Of a stretch of 64,000 nucleotides of DNA, positions 44,150-53,120 are shown in pieces (position 1 is the stretch's first letter; the number at the start of each line of letters is the position of its first letter). The DNA is taken from contig NZ_CP014306.1 of the NCBI RefSeq assembly GCF_001557535.2, positions 1,054,001 through 1,118,000 of the forward strand, read 5' to 3'. Source of the DNA: Burkholderia sp. PAMC 26561 (GTDB taxonomy: Bacteria > Pseudomonadota > Gammaproteobacteria > Burkholderiales > Burkholderiaceae). A model generated the notes under the pieces. That model was not told the origin of the DNA. It saw nothing but the letters and a program-made list of their open reading frames with translations, and made no database searches. Made by a program: the position numbers and the translations under genes.

Positions 44150-44476
44150 CTATCCCTTCGGCTTTCCGGCGGCCGGCGCGACTTGCGGCGCCGGTCCTTC
44201 CTCAATGCCGTTTTCCAGCCTGTAGAGCCATGCCAGCAGTTCCGCCACCGCCTGATACAACGCGGGCGGGATGCGGGCATCGAGATCGACCTGCATCAGC
44301 AGCGACACCATGTCCGGCGATTCGTGCACGTACAAGCCGGCGTCCTTCGCGCGCTGCACGATCATTTCGGCGACGAGGCCATAACCCTTCGCGACCACGC
44401 GGGGCGCGGCGTCAGGTTTTTTCGTGTCGTAGGTGAGCGCGGTGGCTTGCTTGCGCGGATCGTTGCGCAGCGTCAC
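44150..44476 (-). CDS. FlhB C-domain-like export switch protein (EscU/YscU/FlhB family)
   Basis: 108 aa. It starts at the point equivalent to just after the NPTH autocleavage site of FlhB: ATALTYDTKKPDAAPRVVAK, then GYGLVAEMIVQRAKDAGLYV, SPDMVSLLMQVDLDARIP and YQAVAELLAWLYRLE. It lacks the NPTH motif and all membrane helices. Such solo FlhB-CC proteins (FlhX-like) may interact with export substrates or the FliK ruler. Overlaps the FliK-like gene by four bases, which supports a joint role in hook-length or export control. Confidence 0.88.
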   Translation of the reverse strand: MTLRNDPRKQATALTYDTKKPDAAPRVVAKGYGLVAEMIVQRAKDAGLYVHESPDMVSLLMQVDLDARIPPALYQAVAELLAWLYRLENGIEEGPAPQVAPAAGKPKG

Positions 44477-45768
44477 GTTGCGGTCTCCACGCCGTCGCCC
44501 GGCGGGACGACGCCAGCCGATTCGGCGAGCGGGTCCATCGCGCGGACGGTGATGCCGGCGAGCTGCAGGCCGGCGGCTTCGAGTTGCTGCTGGAAATGCG
44601 CGCCGTCGCGGGCAAGCAGGATCGCGCCGTCCGCGCTGGCGTTGAGTCGCACAAGCAGCTTCTGCCCGGTGAGCACGAGGTTCGCATCCACGTTGCCGAG
44701 CGTCGGCAAGGTCAGCGTGACGCGCGTGTGCCAGGCGCGGTCATCGCCGAGGGGCACATTTGCAGCGCCATCCTGTGGGCCGCGCTCACGCGGCTGGATT
44801 TCCCACTCGAACTTCGCGCCAGGCCAGGCTTCGCCGGACCAGCGGAACTGGTTGGTCGCGAACAGATCGAGCTGCTGGCGCACGAGCGGAATGGTCGATG
44901 GATGGATGCCCGCGTTGATCGACGCCTGCACAGCCGGATCATGCGTATTTGCATCGGCGGCGGACGCGGAATCGGCGGCCAATCTTGATCCCGGCGGCGA
45001 AAACACATTCGGCGGCACCGCGCGTACCGACGCCGCCAGCGCCGCGGCCTGCTGCGGCGTGAGCGGCATCGGGACGAGGCGCACGGGGTTCATCGGATCG
45101 GGCGGATCGGCGGAAAAAGTGGACGGCAGCAGGGATTCATCGATCCAGACGTCTGCCGGAATATCCGTTTGCGGTTGCGGTACGTCGAACGGGAGCTTCG
45201 CCGTCACGTTGTCCGCACGCGCTTGCGGTTCATTGTTCAGCGACGCCAGCGAACGTTGTCCTGCAAGCCACTGCACGATATGACTTTCGTAGAACAGCCC
45301 GCTTTCGCTCACGGTTTTTGCCAGCACAGACGCCAGCACGTCAACCGGCAGGGCCGGCGCGACTTGATTGACCGCGGTCGTAGAAGAAGCGGTGGTTGTC
45401 TCCGGCGTGGAGAACAACGACCCGGACAAGGTGGCAAACGCGCTCGCGGCGAGAACCGGCCGGGGCGCGGTCGGCCATAAGGGCGTATCGCTTGTGATGG
45501 GCGGCGTGTTCTGACCGCCGAAACGGGAAATGGCGTCCAGCGTGCGCGCGACATCGCTGAGCGCGGTCTGCGCGGAAGCCGGCGGCGGCGTATTGGCTGC
45601 GTTTGCCGGAACGGGAACGGCGAACGGCGGGGTATCGACGAGAAGTTGCGACGTGCCGGTTTGCGCAGTCGCCCCCGAGCTCGATCCGCCCTGCGGAAGC
45701 AGCGCCGATAACAGCATGTCAGTGCGGCTGGCGATTAGCGCAGCGATCGCGGAGTCCAGACCAGGCAT
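44473..45768 (-). CDS. FliK-like hook-length control paralogue
   Basis: 431 aa. A low-complexity Ala/Pro/Thr N-terminus is followed by a FliK_C-like domain at about 325-415 (TLTLPTLGNVDANLVLTGQK then LVRLNASADGAILLARDG, QQQLEAAGLQLAGITVRA). It differs clearly from the main FliK at 53121-54569 and is coupled to the solo FlhB-C gene, suggesting a dedicated pair. There is no signal peptide. Whether it measures a hook or something else is unknown. Confidence 0.8.
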   Translation of the reverse strand: MPGLDSAIAALIASRTDMLLSALLPQGGSSSGATAQTGTSQLLVDTPPFAVPVPANAANTPPPASAQTALSDVARTLDAISRFGGQNTPPITSDTPLWPTAPRPVLAASAFATLSGSLFSTPETTTASSTTAVNQVAPALPVDVLASVLAKTVSESGLFYESHIVQWLAGQRSLASLNNEPQARADNVTAKLPFDVPQPQTDIPADVWIDESLLPSTFSADPPDPMNPVRLVPMPLTPQQAAALAASVRAVPPNVFSPPGSRLAADSASAADANTHDPAVQASINAGIHPSTIPLVRQQLDLFATNQFRWSGEAWPGAKFEWEIQPRERGPQDGAANVPLGDDRAWHTRVTLTLPTLGNVDANLVLTGQKLLVRLNASADGAILLARDGAHFQQQLEAAGLQLAGITVRAMDPLAESAGVVPPGDGVETAT

Positions 45769-45833
45769 GCCGGTTTCCTCGGGTCACCGGTCAGCGCGAT
45801 CGACACTCGGATCAGTCCGCCACCGGTTTTCGG

Positions 45834-45879
45834 CGGGCTGCAAACACGTGACCTGCAAAAACGTGTTTATCGCAGCCCG
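45834..45879 (-). promoter_or_regulatory. Long imperfect hairpin overlapping the end of fliT
   Basis: CGGGCTGC-AAACACG (45834-45848) pairs with CGTGTTT (45862-45868) and GCAGCCCG (45872-45879), with a three-base bulge. It covers the fliT stop codon (45869-45867). No T run follows; likely an mRNA end structure or a weak terminator. Confidence 0.55.
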
Positions 45880-46196
45880 ATCATCTTTTTCAAAACTCGC
45901 GCGGGTCTGTTCACTGTGAACAGCGCCGATAAACGCGCAAGGCTGGGTGCGCTCAGGTCGCGAATGGCGGCGTCGTCCGCGAGAATCCGGCGCACCAGCT
46001 CGAACTTGCGGGCGCGGGCGGTATCGTCGAGCTGGGATGCGGCATCGACTTCCCGCAAGCCGTCGATCAACTCGCGATATGCCCCTTGCATGATCTTCAA
46101 CTCACTCCAGTCTCCACAGCGCGCCGCGGCCAGCATGCGCGCAGAAAGTTCAGCAATCGCTTCGTAATGAGAGAAATATTCTTGTGTCGTTTTCAT
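45867..46196 (-). CDS. fliT: Flagellar protein FliT
   Basis: 109 aa, helical. Chaperone for the filament cap FliD and, in enterics, an anti-FlhDC factor. The pattern YFSHYEAIAELSARMLAAAR, then SELKIMQGAYRELIDGLREV fits the FliT family; the C-terminal helix (LARLSALFTVNRPARVLKKM) could mask FliD binding. Lies 24 bp after fliS in the same transcript. fliD itself is not in the window. Confidence 0.85.
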   Translation of the reverse strand: MKTTQEYFSHYEAIAELSARMLAAARCGDWSELKIMQGAYRELIDGLREVDAASQLDDTARARKFELVRRILADDAAIRDLSAPSLARLSALFTVNRPARVLKKMIGLR

Positions 46197-46220
46197 TATG
46201 TGCGGACATATTTCGCAATG

Positions 46221-46634
46221 TCACGCCGCAGCCATTCTTGCTGCGTCGGGCGCAATTGCGATCCAGGCGTCTTCCAGAGTCGCCAACAAGCCATCGACTT
46301 CCACCAGCATCGGTTCGCTTTGCTGCACGTTCGCGGTCAACAGCCGATGCGACATATACGTATACAGCGCGTCCAGCCGCGCCGCGATTTCACCGCCGGC
46401 GTCCTTGTTCAGGGCCTGCTGCAAACCGCTTTCGATAATGCCGATCGCCTTCGTGATCGCTTCGCCGCGCGCCGCGATGTTGCCTTGCTGCAAGTGCATT
46501 CGTGCCTGAGCCACAGCCTGGCGCGCGCCCTGATACAGCATGACGACGAGTCTGTGCGGACTGGCGCCCATTACTCCGGTTTGCACGCCGACGCGTGCGT
46601 ACGCGTTGGCTCCCGCATGTCCCTGGGAAAACAT
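46221..46634 (-). CDS. fliS: Flagellin export chaperone FliS
   Basis: 137 aa four-helix protein. Family marks are ANAYARVGVQTGVMGASPHR, LVVMLYQGARQAVAQARMHL and a C-terminal helix with TYMSHRLLTANVQQ. It binds the flagellin C-terminus before export. Preceded at about 120 bp by a near-consensus FliA promoter; followed by fliT. Confidence 0.94.
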   Translation of the reverse strand: MFSQGHAGANAYARVGVQTGVMGASPHRLVVMLYQGARQAVAQARMHLQQGNIAARGEAITKAIGIIESGLQQALNKDAGGEIAARLDALYTYMSHRLLTANVQQSEPMLVEVDGLLATLEDAWIAIAPDAARMAAA

Positions 46635-46751
46635 CCGACTTTCTCCTGATTCGATTTCCGCACGCTCGATCGCGAAAACCGTAATGAACCGATGCCGGCA
46701 TTACGATCAAGACCTTCGATTCGTCTGACTGTTTGCCGAGCTGTACTTGGG

Positions 46752-46778
46752 TTATCGGAGAAAGCGGCGAAAGCTTTA
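46752..46778 (-). promoter_or_regulatory. FliA (sigma-28) promoter for fliS-fliT
   Basis: Minus strand: TAAAGCTT (46778-46771), 11 bases, TCCGATAA (46759-46752). The E. coli consensus is TAAAGTTT-N11-GCCGATAA; only two of 16 positions differ and the spacing is exact. Confidence 0.85.
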
Positions 46779-46882
46779 GGAAGGCTTTGCGTCACAACGG
46801 GTTCCGGAAAGTGCAATGGCCGCGAGCAAGCGTCCAGATGCCGATGGCGCGGTTATCCATGAAGCGGGCTGCGCGCCCCGGC

Positions 46883-47233
46883 TCAGACGGAGATATTCAT
46901 GATGTCGTTGTACGCGGACACCAGCTTGTTGCGCACTTGCAGGCCGAACTGCAACCCTACGTTGGCCTTCTGCATGTCGACCATGACGTCGTTGAGCGAT
47001 ACGTTCGGCGCACCGATTTCGAACGCGTGCGCTTCGCTCATGGCGCTTTTCTGCGAGCTGCTGATGTTATCGATGGACGATTTCAGCGCATCCGCAAAAC
47101 TTCCCGCGCTCGCCGCCCCCGATTCAGGCACGACAGCGCCGCCCGCAACATTGCCCGCGCCCCCGGCGGCCTGCGTGGCCATGGACTGGAGTTGCTGGAG
47201 CGCCGAACTCAGCGGGCTGATGGATGCATTCAT
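46883..47233 (-). CDS. fliE: Flagellar hook-basal body complex protein FliE
   Basis: 116 aa. Links the MS ring to the rod. C-terminal signature: [20 protein letters not shown], then [20 protein letters not shown] and YNDIMNI. The ATG has GGAG about eight bases upstream. Divergent from fliF across 347 bp. Confidence 0.95.
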   Translation of the reverse strand: MNASISPLSSALQQLQSMATQAAGGAGNVAGGAVVPESGAASAGSFADALKSSIDNISSSQKSAMSEAHAFEIGAPNVSLNDVMVDMQKANVGLQFGLQVRNKLVSAYNDIMNISV

Positions 47234-47580
47234 GGTGTCTCCAGAAGGAAGCGGAAATCAAACTCTCAAAAATAAGGTAACCGGCGGCAACGTATGGTGG
47301 GCGGTGCTGCTGGGACATATCGAACCGGGGCCTGTCCCGGGCCTGAGGCTGGCGTCTGCGCCGGAGCCTGGGCGGTTCGCCATACGGCCTGACCGATTAC
47401 GAAAAAGTCTAGCAGCGGCGTGGTTTTGCAAAGCCGGGAAAGAGCGCCAAAAGCGGCTTCTGTTCGCTCAATCGACTTACTCGCCCTTACGGATAATTCC
47501 TCTCATGAAAGAGTCTGCGACTGCGCCCGGCTTTAACCGGACACTTCGCGGAAAACGCAAGATTCGGAGAGCTTCGACGC
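47234..47580. other. Divergent fliE/fliF intergenic region
   Basis: 347 bp without a gene. It should hold the fliE and fliFGHIJK promoters (class II, FlhDC-dependent in related species). I found no FliA or sigma-54 consensus. A GGCCTGTCCCGGGCCT-type inverted stretch (about 47330-47345) lies near the centre. Confidence 0.5.
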
Positions 47581-49359
47581 ATGGATTCCACCAATAACCT
47601 GATCAACCCGGACGCCCGCATGGGTCTGGCCGGCGCGCAGCCGGCGGCCGGATCGATCGCGGCAGGTTCGGGCGGCGCGGGATTTGCCGGCAGTTCGGAC
47701 TTCAGCGGCAACCTCGGCGGCCGCATGCCGATGCTCAACCAGTTCCGCAACAACCCGCGCATGCCGTTGATCATCGCCGTGGCGGTGCTGGCCATGGTGA
47801 TTGCCGGACTGGTGATGTGGTCGCGCCAGCCGGACTACCGGGTGCTGTTCAGCAACCTGTCGGATCGTGACGGCGGAGCGATCGTCGCCGCGCTGCAGCA
47901 AGGGAACATTCCCTACAAGATCGCCGAATCGGGCGGTGCGATCCTGGTGCCGAGCGAAGCCGTGCACGAAACGCGGTTGCGGCTGGCATCGCAGGGATTG
48001 CCGAAGAACGGCTCGGTCGGCTTCGAATTGATGGACAACCAGAAGTTCGGCATCAGCCAGTTCGCCGAGCAGGTCAACTATCAGCGGGCGCTTGAAGGCG
48101 AGCTGGAAAAGACCATCGCGTCGATATCGTCGGTTCGCGAAGCCCGGGTGCACCTCGCGATTCCGAAGCCGACCGTGTTCGTGCGCGAAAAGGAATTGCC
48201 GACCGCGTCCGTCATGTTGAACCTGTATCCCGGCCGCGCGCTCGACGAAGCGCAAACCCTCGCTATCCAGCACATGGTCAGCTCGGGCGTGGCGGACATG
48301 CCAGTGAAGAACGTGACCATCGTCGACCAGGATGGCAACCTCCTGACGCAGCAAAGCAGCGGGCCGAACGGGCTGGACGCCTCGCAACTCAAGTACGTCC
48401 AGCAGATCGAGCGCAATACGCAATCGCGTATCGATGCAATCCTGGCGCCGCTGTTCGGTGCAGGCAACGCCCATTCGCAGGTGAGCGCGGATATCGACTT
48501 TTCGAAGCTCGAGCAGACCGCCGAAAGCTACGGTCCGAACGCGAATCCGCAGAACACGGCGATCCGCAGCCAGCAATCGAGCGAATCCAAGGACGGCGGC
48601 GGCGCGAGCGTTGGCGGCGTGCCGGGCGCATTGTCGAACCAGCCGCCGGCAGCGGCGTCGGCGCCTGTCGACGCAGCCGCGAGCGGCGCCGACGGCGCAA
48701 AGACGCAGCCGGTGAATGTGCGCAAGGACACCACGACCAATTACGAAGTCGACCGGACGGTGCGCCACTACGAGCAGCCGATGGGCGGCATCAAGCGCCT
48801 CTCGGTCGCCGTGGTCGTGAACTACCAGAAGCAAGTGGACGCGAAAGGCATCGTCACGATGCAACCGCTGCCCGCCGACAAGCTCGCGCAAGTCCAGCAA
48901 CTCGTGAAGGACGCGATGGGCTACGACGAAAAACGCGGCGACTCGGTCAACGTGGTGAACAGCACGTTCCTGGTCGATACGAACGTGATCCCCGACATCC
49001 CCTGGTGGCGCACGCCGGACATGATCGCCCGCGGCATCCAGTTGGCGAAGTACGCGGGTATCGGGCTGGTGGCGATGTTCCTGTATTTCACGATGGTGAA
49101 GCCGGCGCTGCGCCGCGCCTTCCCGCCGCCGCCCCCGCCGCCCGCGCTCGGCGCGCCGGATGAACTGTCGCTGCTCGATGGTCCGTCCATGCCGAAGTCC
49201 GCAGTAGATGAAGACAAGGATGCCGAAGTCAGCTTGCTCGGCAACGAAAGCAACAAGGCCAAGTTCGAACGCAATCTCGACTACGCGCGGATGATCGCGC
49301 GCCAGGATCCGAGAATCGTCGCGACGGTCGTCAAGAACTGGGTGTCCGATGAACGCTGA
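47581..49359 (+). CDS. fliF: Flagellar MS-ring protein FliF
   Basis: 592 aa. The first membrane helix lies near residues 62-80 (LIIAVAVLAMVIAGLVMW), then YscJ-like ring domains (RVLFSNLSDRDGGAIVAALQ; RVHLAIPKPTVFVREKELPT). A second helix near 490-510 (YAGIGLVAMFLYFTMVKPAL) precedes the FliG-binding C-terminus (ARMIARQDPRIVATVVKNWV). The ATG at 47581 fits the family. Overlaps fliG by 11 bases. Confidence 0.96.
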   Translation: MDSTNNLINPDARMGLAGAQPAAGSIAAGSGGAGFAGSSDFSGNLGGRMPMLNQFRNNPRMPLIIAVAVLAMVIAGLVMWSRQPDYRVLFSNLSDRDGGAIVAALQQGNIPYKIAESGGAILVPSEAVHETRLRLASQGLPKNGSVGFELMDNQKFGISQFAEQVNYQRALEGELEKTIASISSVREARVHLAIPKPTVFVREKELPTASVMLNLYPGRALDEAQTLAIQHMVSSGVADMPVKNVTIVDQDGNLLTQQSSGPNGLDASQLKYVQQIERNTQSRIDAILAPLFGAGNAHSQVSADIDFSKLEQTAESYGPNANPQNTAIRSQQSSESKDGGGASVGGVPGALSNQPPAAASAPVDAAASGADGAKTQPVNVRKDTTTNYEVDRTVRHYEQPMGGIKRLSVAVVVNYQKQVDAKGIVTMQPLPADKLAQVQQLVKDAMGYDEKRGDSVNVVNSTFLVDTNVIPDIPWWRTPDMIARGIQLAKYAGIGLVAMFLYFTMVKPALRRAFPPPPPPPALGAPDELSLLDGPSMPKSAVDEDKDAEVSLLGNESNKAKFERNLDYARMIARQDPRIVATVVKNWVSDER

Positions 49360-50344
49360 AGGCCTCAATAAAGCCGCGCTCCTGCTGATGTCGATTGGTG
49401 AATCCGAAGCAGCGGAAGTCTTCAAGTACCTGGGACCGCGCGAAGTCCAGAAGATCGGCGCGACCATGGCGCAGTTGAAGAACGTCACGCGCGAGCAGCT
49501 CGACAACGTGATGACCGAGTTCGTGCACGAAGCCGAACAGCACACGGCGCTCTCGCTCGATTCGAGCGAATACATCCGCACGGTGCTGACCAAGGCGCTC
49601 GGCGAGAACAAGGCCGGCGCGCTGATCGACCGGATCTTGCAGGGCAGCGATACGAGCGGTATAGAAGGCTTAAAGTGGATGGATTCGGCGGCGGTCGCCG
49701 AGCTCATCAAAAACGAGCATCCGCAGATCATTGCGACGATTCTCGTGCATCTGGACCGCGATCAGGCATCGGAAATCGTGGCGCTCCTGACCGAACGCCT
49801 GCGCAACGACGTGCTGTTGCGCATTGCAACGCTCGACGGCATTCAGCCCGCCGCGCTGCGCGAACTCGACGATGTGCTCACCACCTTGCTTTCCGGCAGC
49901 GACAACCTGAAACGCGCGCCGATGGGCGGCATTCGCACGGCGGCGGAAATCCTCAACTTCATGTCGACGGCGCACGAGGAATCGGTAATCGAAAACGTCA
50001 AGGAATTCGACGCGGAACTGGCGCAGAAGATCATCGACCAGATGTTCGTGTTCGAAAACCTGATGGACCTCGAAGACCGCGCCATCCAGATGTTGCTGAA
50101 GGAAGTGGAATCGGAAACGCTGATTGTTTCGTTGAAGGGCGCGCAACCGCCGCTGCGCCAGAAGTTCCTCGCGAACATGTCGCAGCGCGCAGCCGAACTG
50201 CTCGCGGAAGACCTCGATTCGCGCGGTCCGGTGCGTTTGTCCGAAGTGGAAACGCAGCAGCGCAAGATCCTGCAGGTCGTGCGCAATCTCGCCGAAAGCG
50301 GTCAGATCCAGTTAGGCGGCAAGGCCGAGGACGCATATGTCTGA
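49349..50344 (+). CDS. fliG: Flagellar motor switch protein FliG
   Basis: 331 aa rotor protein of the C-ring. N-terminal LNKAALLLMSIGESEAAEVF, middle domain IKNEHPQIIATILVHLDRDQ (the EHPQR-like motif), and C-terminal charged helix (EDLDSRGPVRLSEVE) that meets MotA. Overlaps fliF and fliH. Confidence 0.97.
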   Translation: MNAEGLNKAALLLMSIGESEAAEVFKYLGPREVQKIGATMAQLKNVTREQLDNVMTEFVHEAEQHTALSLDSSEYIRTVLTKALGENKAGALIDRILQGSDTSGIEGLKWMDSAAVAELIKNEHPQIIATILVHLDRDQASEIVALLTERLRNDVLLRIATLDGIQPAALRELDDVLTTLLSGSDNLKRAPMGGIRTAAEILNFMSTAHEESVIENVKEFDAELAQKIIDQMFVFENLMDLEDRAIQMLLKEVESETLIVSLKGAQPPLRQKFLANMSQRAAELLAEDLDSRGPVRLSEVETQQRKILQVVRNLAESGQIQLGGKAEDAYV

Positions 50345-51038
50345 CGCAGCAGAAGCCGCGAAGCAGGCTCACCCGACAGAAGCCGAAAAAAAGGCGCGTA
50401 TGTCCGCGTATCAGCGCTGGGAAATGGCGTCGTTCGATCCGGTTCCCGTGGATCGCAGCGCCGCCGATCAGGCCGCGCTCGAAAAGCATCTGCGTCGTGT
50501 CCGCGACGAAGCCCACGCGCAAGGTCTGGCGCAGGGCCACGTCGCCGGCCAGGCGATGGGTTATCAGGCCGGCTACGACCAGGGTTATGCGAAGGGCGAA
50601 GAAGAAGGCCGCCTCGACGCACGGTCGGAAGCGGCGCGGCTTGCTTCGATGGCCGATGCCTTCAAGACCGCCCTGCAAGCCGCCGACGCCGTGGTCGCCG
50701 AGGCGCTCACCGCGCTGGCGCTGGATATCGCACAACAAGTGGTGTCGCAGCATTTGACGCTCGACCCGACCGCCGTGCTGGCTGTCGCACGCTCGGTGAT
50801 CGCGGCCGAGCCGGCACTTTCCGGCGCGCCGTACCTGATCGTGAATCCGGCGGATCTGCCGATTGTCGAAGCCTATTTGCTGGAAGAGTTGCAAGCGGCC
50901 GGATGGACGTTCCGCACCGATCCGGACATTGAACGCGGCGGCTGCAAGGCACACGCGGCAAGCGGTGAAATCGATGCAACCAATGCGACGCGCTGGGAGC
51001 GCGTCGCAGCGGCGCTCGGGAGGACGCAACCGTGGTAA
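50337..51038 (+). CDS. fliH: Flagellar assembly protein FliH
   Basis: 233 aa. Regulates the FliI ATPase. Helical glycine-repeat region ([31 protein letters not shown], about 60-100) and a C-terminal domain ([40 protein letters not shown]). Overlaps fliG by eight and fliI by seven bases. Confidence 0.93.
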   Translation: MSDAAEAAKQAHPTEAEKKARMSAYQRWEMASFDPVPVDRSAADQAALEKHLRRVRDEAHAQGLAQGHVAGQAMGYQAGYDQGYAKGEEEGRLDARSEAARLASMADAFKTALQAADAVVAEALTALALDIAQQVVSQHLTLDPTAVLAVARSVIAAEPALSGAPYLIVNPADLPIVEAYLLEELQAAGWTFRTDPDIERGGCKAHAASGEIDATNATRWERVAAALGRTQPW

Positions 51039-52588
51039 CGCAAACGCATAACAACGCCGCAAGCGCTGCGCGCCGCGTGACGCAGGAAGGGTTGAGCGAA
51101 CTCGAGCAGGAGCTTGCGCGCGCATCGTTTGGACCGCTCGCCGATCCCGACGTCACGCCCGAGCCGACGCTGGAAGACATGGCGGCGCAGACGATCGTCG
51201 AGTTGGCGGAGATGGTGAACAATCCGCATCTCGATGGATGGCGCGCCCAGCTCGAAGCCAGCAAGGCGCGCAGCCAGATATCGAAGCCGTTGCGCGCGTG
51301 CGGCCGGTTGACCCGCGCCGCGGGCCTCGTGCTGGAAGCCGTCGGATTGAAACTCGGCGTGGGATCTGAATGCATGATCGAGTTGCCGGCGGGCAGTTCC
51401 ATTCCAATGGCCGAAGCCGAAGTCGTCGGGTTCTCCGGCGACAAGCTGTTCCTCATGCCGACCACCGAAGTCTCCGGCTTGCTGCCTGGAGCGCGTGTTT
51501 ATCCGCTGGAAAGCGCGCCCATCAATGATCCGATGGCCGGTGCCAAGCGCCTGCCTGTCGGCTGGGAAATGCTCGGCCGCGTGGTCGATGCCTCCGGCCG
51601 GCCGCTCGATGGCCTCGGCCCCCTCGGCGCCAAGCGCGATGCACCGCTGTCCGCGCCGACCATCAACCCGTTGAATCGCGAACCGATCCACAAGGTCCTC
51701 GACGTCGGCGTGCGCGCAATCAATGCGTTGCTCACCGTGGGACGCGGCCAGCGCATGGGTTTGTTCGCGGGCTCGGGCGTGGGTAAATCCGTGCTGCTCG
51801 GCACCATGGCGCGTTACACCAGCGCCGAAGTGATCGTGATCGGCCTGATTGGCGAACGCGGCCGGGAAGTGAAGGAGTTCATCGAACAAATTTTGGGCGA
51901 GGACGGACTGGCGCGTTCGGTCGTGGTCGCGGCCCCCGCCGACGTTTCGCCCATCCTCCGTATGCAGGGCGCAACATATGCGACCTCGCTCGCCGAGTAT
52001 TTCCGCGATCAGGGCAAACACGTACTTTTGCTGATGGACTCGCTCACGCGTTACGCCATGGCCCAGCGCGAGATTGCGCTGGCAATCGGCGAACCGCCCG
52101 CCACCAAAGGCTATCCGCCCTCTGTGTTCGCCAAGTTGCCGGCGCTCGTCGAGCGTACGGGGAACGGCCCGGAAGGCGGCGGATCGATTACGGCTTTTTA
52201 TACGGTCTTGACGGAAGGGGACGATCAGCAAGATCCTATCGCCGATTCTGCCCGTGCAATTCTGGACGGGCATATCGTGCTGTCGCGGTCGCTGGCCGAA
52301 GCGGGGCATTACCCGGCCATCGATATCGAGGCGTCGATCAGCCGCGCAATGACGGCGCTCATCGACGATAAACATCTGGACCGCGTGCGCTTGTTCAAGC
52401 AAATGTTGTCGCGTTATCAGCGCAATCGGGACTTGATTAACGTGGGCGCGTATTCGAGCGGACGCGACGCGCTGCTGGACCGGGCAATAGCGTTGTATCC
52501 GCGCATTGAAGCGTTTTTGCAGCAAGGATTTCGCGAGCAGGCGATGTTCGAACCGAGTTTGGCCAAACTCGACGAACTGTTCGCGTGA
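51032..52588 (+). CDS. fliI: Flagellum-specific ATPase FliI
   Basis: 518 aa, longer at the N-terminus than E. coli FliI (457 aa). Walker A is AGSGVGKS (246-253); then [20 protein letters not shown], Walker [19 protein letters not shown] and the catalytic-site [20 protein letters not shown]. Starts with GTG at 51032 behind GGGAGGA; overlaps fliH. Powers type III export in the cytoplasm. Confidence 0.96.
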   Translation: MVTQTHNNAASAARRVTQEGLSELEQELARASFGPLADPDVTPEPTLEDMAAQTIVELAEMVNNPHLDGWRAQLEASKARSQISKPLRACGRLTRAAGLVLEAVGLKLGVGSECMIELPAGSSIPMAEAEVVGFSGDKLFLMPTTEVSGLLPGARVYPLESAPINDPMAGAKRLPVGWEMLGRVVDASGRPLDGLGPLGAKRDAPLSAPTINPLNREPIHKVLDVGVRAINALLTVGRGQRMGLFAGSGVGKSVLLGTMARYTSAEVIVIGLIGERGREVKEFIEQILGEDGLARSVVVAAPADVSPILRMQGATYATSLAEYFRDQGKHVLLLMDSLTRYAMAQREIALAIGEPPATKGYPPSVFAKLPALVERTGNGPEGGGSITAFYTVLTEGDDQQDPIADSARAILDGHIVLSRSLAEAGHYPAIDIEASISRAMTALIDDKHLDRVRLFKQMLSRYQRNRDLINVGAYSSGRDALLDRAIALYPRIEAFLQQGFREQAMFEPSLAKLDELFA

Positions 52589-52626
52589 AGACCCGATAAA
52601 GATAATCAGGAAGGAACCAGACCTCC

Positions 52627-53076
52627 ATGTCAAAGCATCTGCCGATCAACACCCTGATCAACCTCGCAGAAGAAGAACTCGAAGCCGCGACCAAAAAACT
52701 CGGCAAGCTGCAGCAGGAACGCAACGAAGTGGAGACGCAACTGAATTCGCTCGTGACGTATCGCGATGAGTATCACGCGCGGTTCACGGCGTCGGCGCAA
52801 GAAGGCACGACCGCGCAGACCTTGCGTAACTTCCAGGCATTCGTGGATACGCTCGATTCCGCGATCAACCAGCAGCGCGCGTTGCTCGTGGCCGCGAATG
52901 CACGGCTTGAAGCGGCAAAGCCGGAATGGCAGCAGAAAAAGCAGAAGCTGGGTTCGTATCAGGTGCTGGCTGCACGCGCCGACGCGGTGCAGGCCAAACA
53001 GGACGCAAGGATCGAGCAGCGCGATTCCGACGAGCATTCCGCCAAGGTGCTGCGGATGCGTGCCGAACGGGCGTAG
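52627..53076 (+). CDS. fliJ: Flagellar export protein FliJ
   Basis: 149 aa, coiled-coil throughout (INLAEEELEAATKKLGKLQQ then ERNEVETQLNSL). The central stalk of the FliI ring and a chaperone-escort factor. Lies 38 bp after fliI; AGGAA ribosome site. Confidence 0.92.
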   Translation: MSKHLPINTLINLAEEELEAATKKLGKLQQERNEVETQLNSLVTYRDEYHARFTASAQEGTTAQTLRNFQAFVDTLDSAINQQRALLVAANARLEAAKPEWQQKKQKLGSYQVLAARADAVQAKQDARIEQRDSDEHSAKVLRMRAERA

Positions 53077-53120
53077 GTTTTAACGCGGATTTATCTTGCA
53101 TAAGATACAAGAGGTCATTC

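Noticed and set aside
47533..49731. 732-codon open frame on the minus strand
   Set aside because: It is antisense to fliF and fliG, which are unmistakable; composition is that of a shadow frame.
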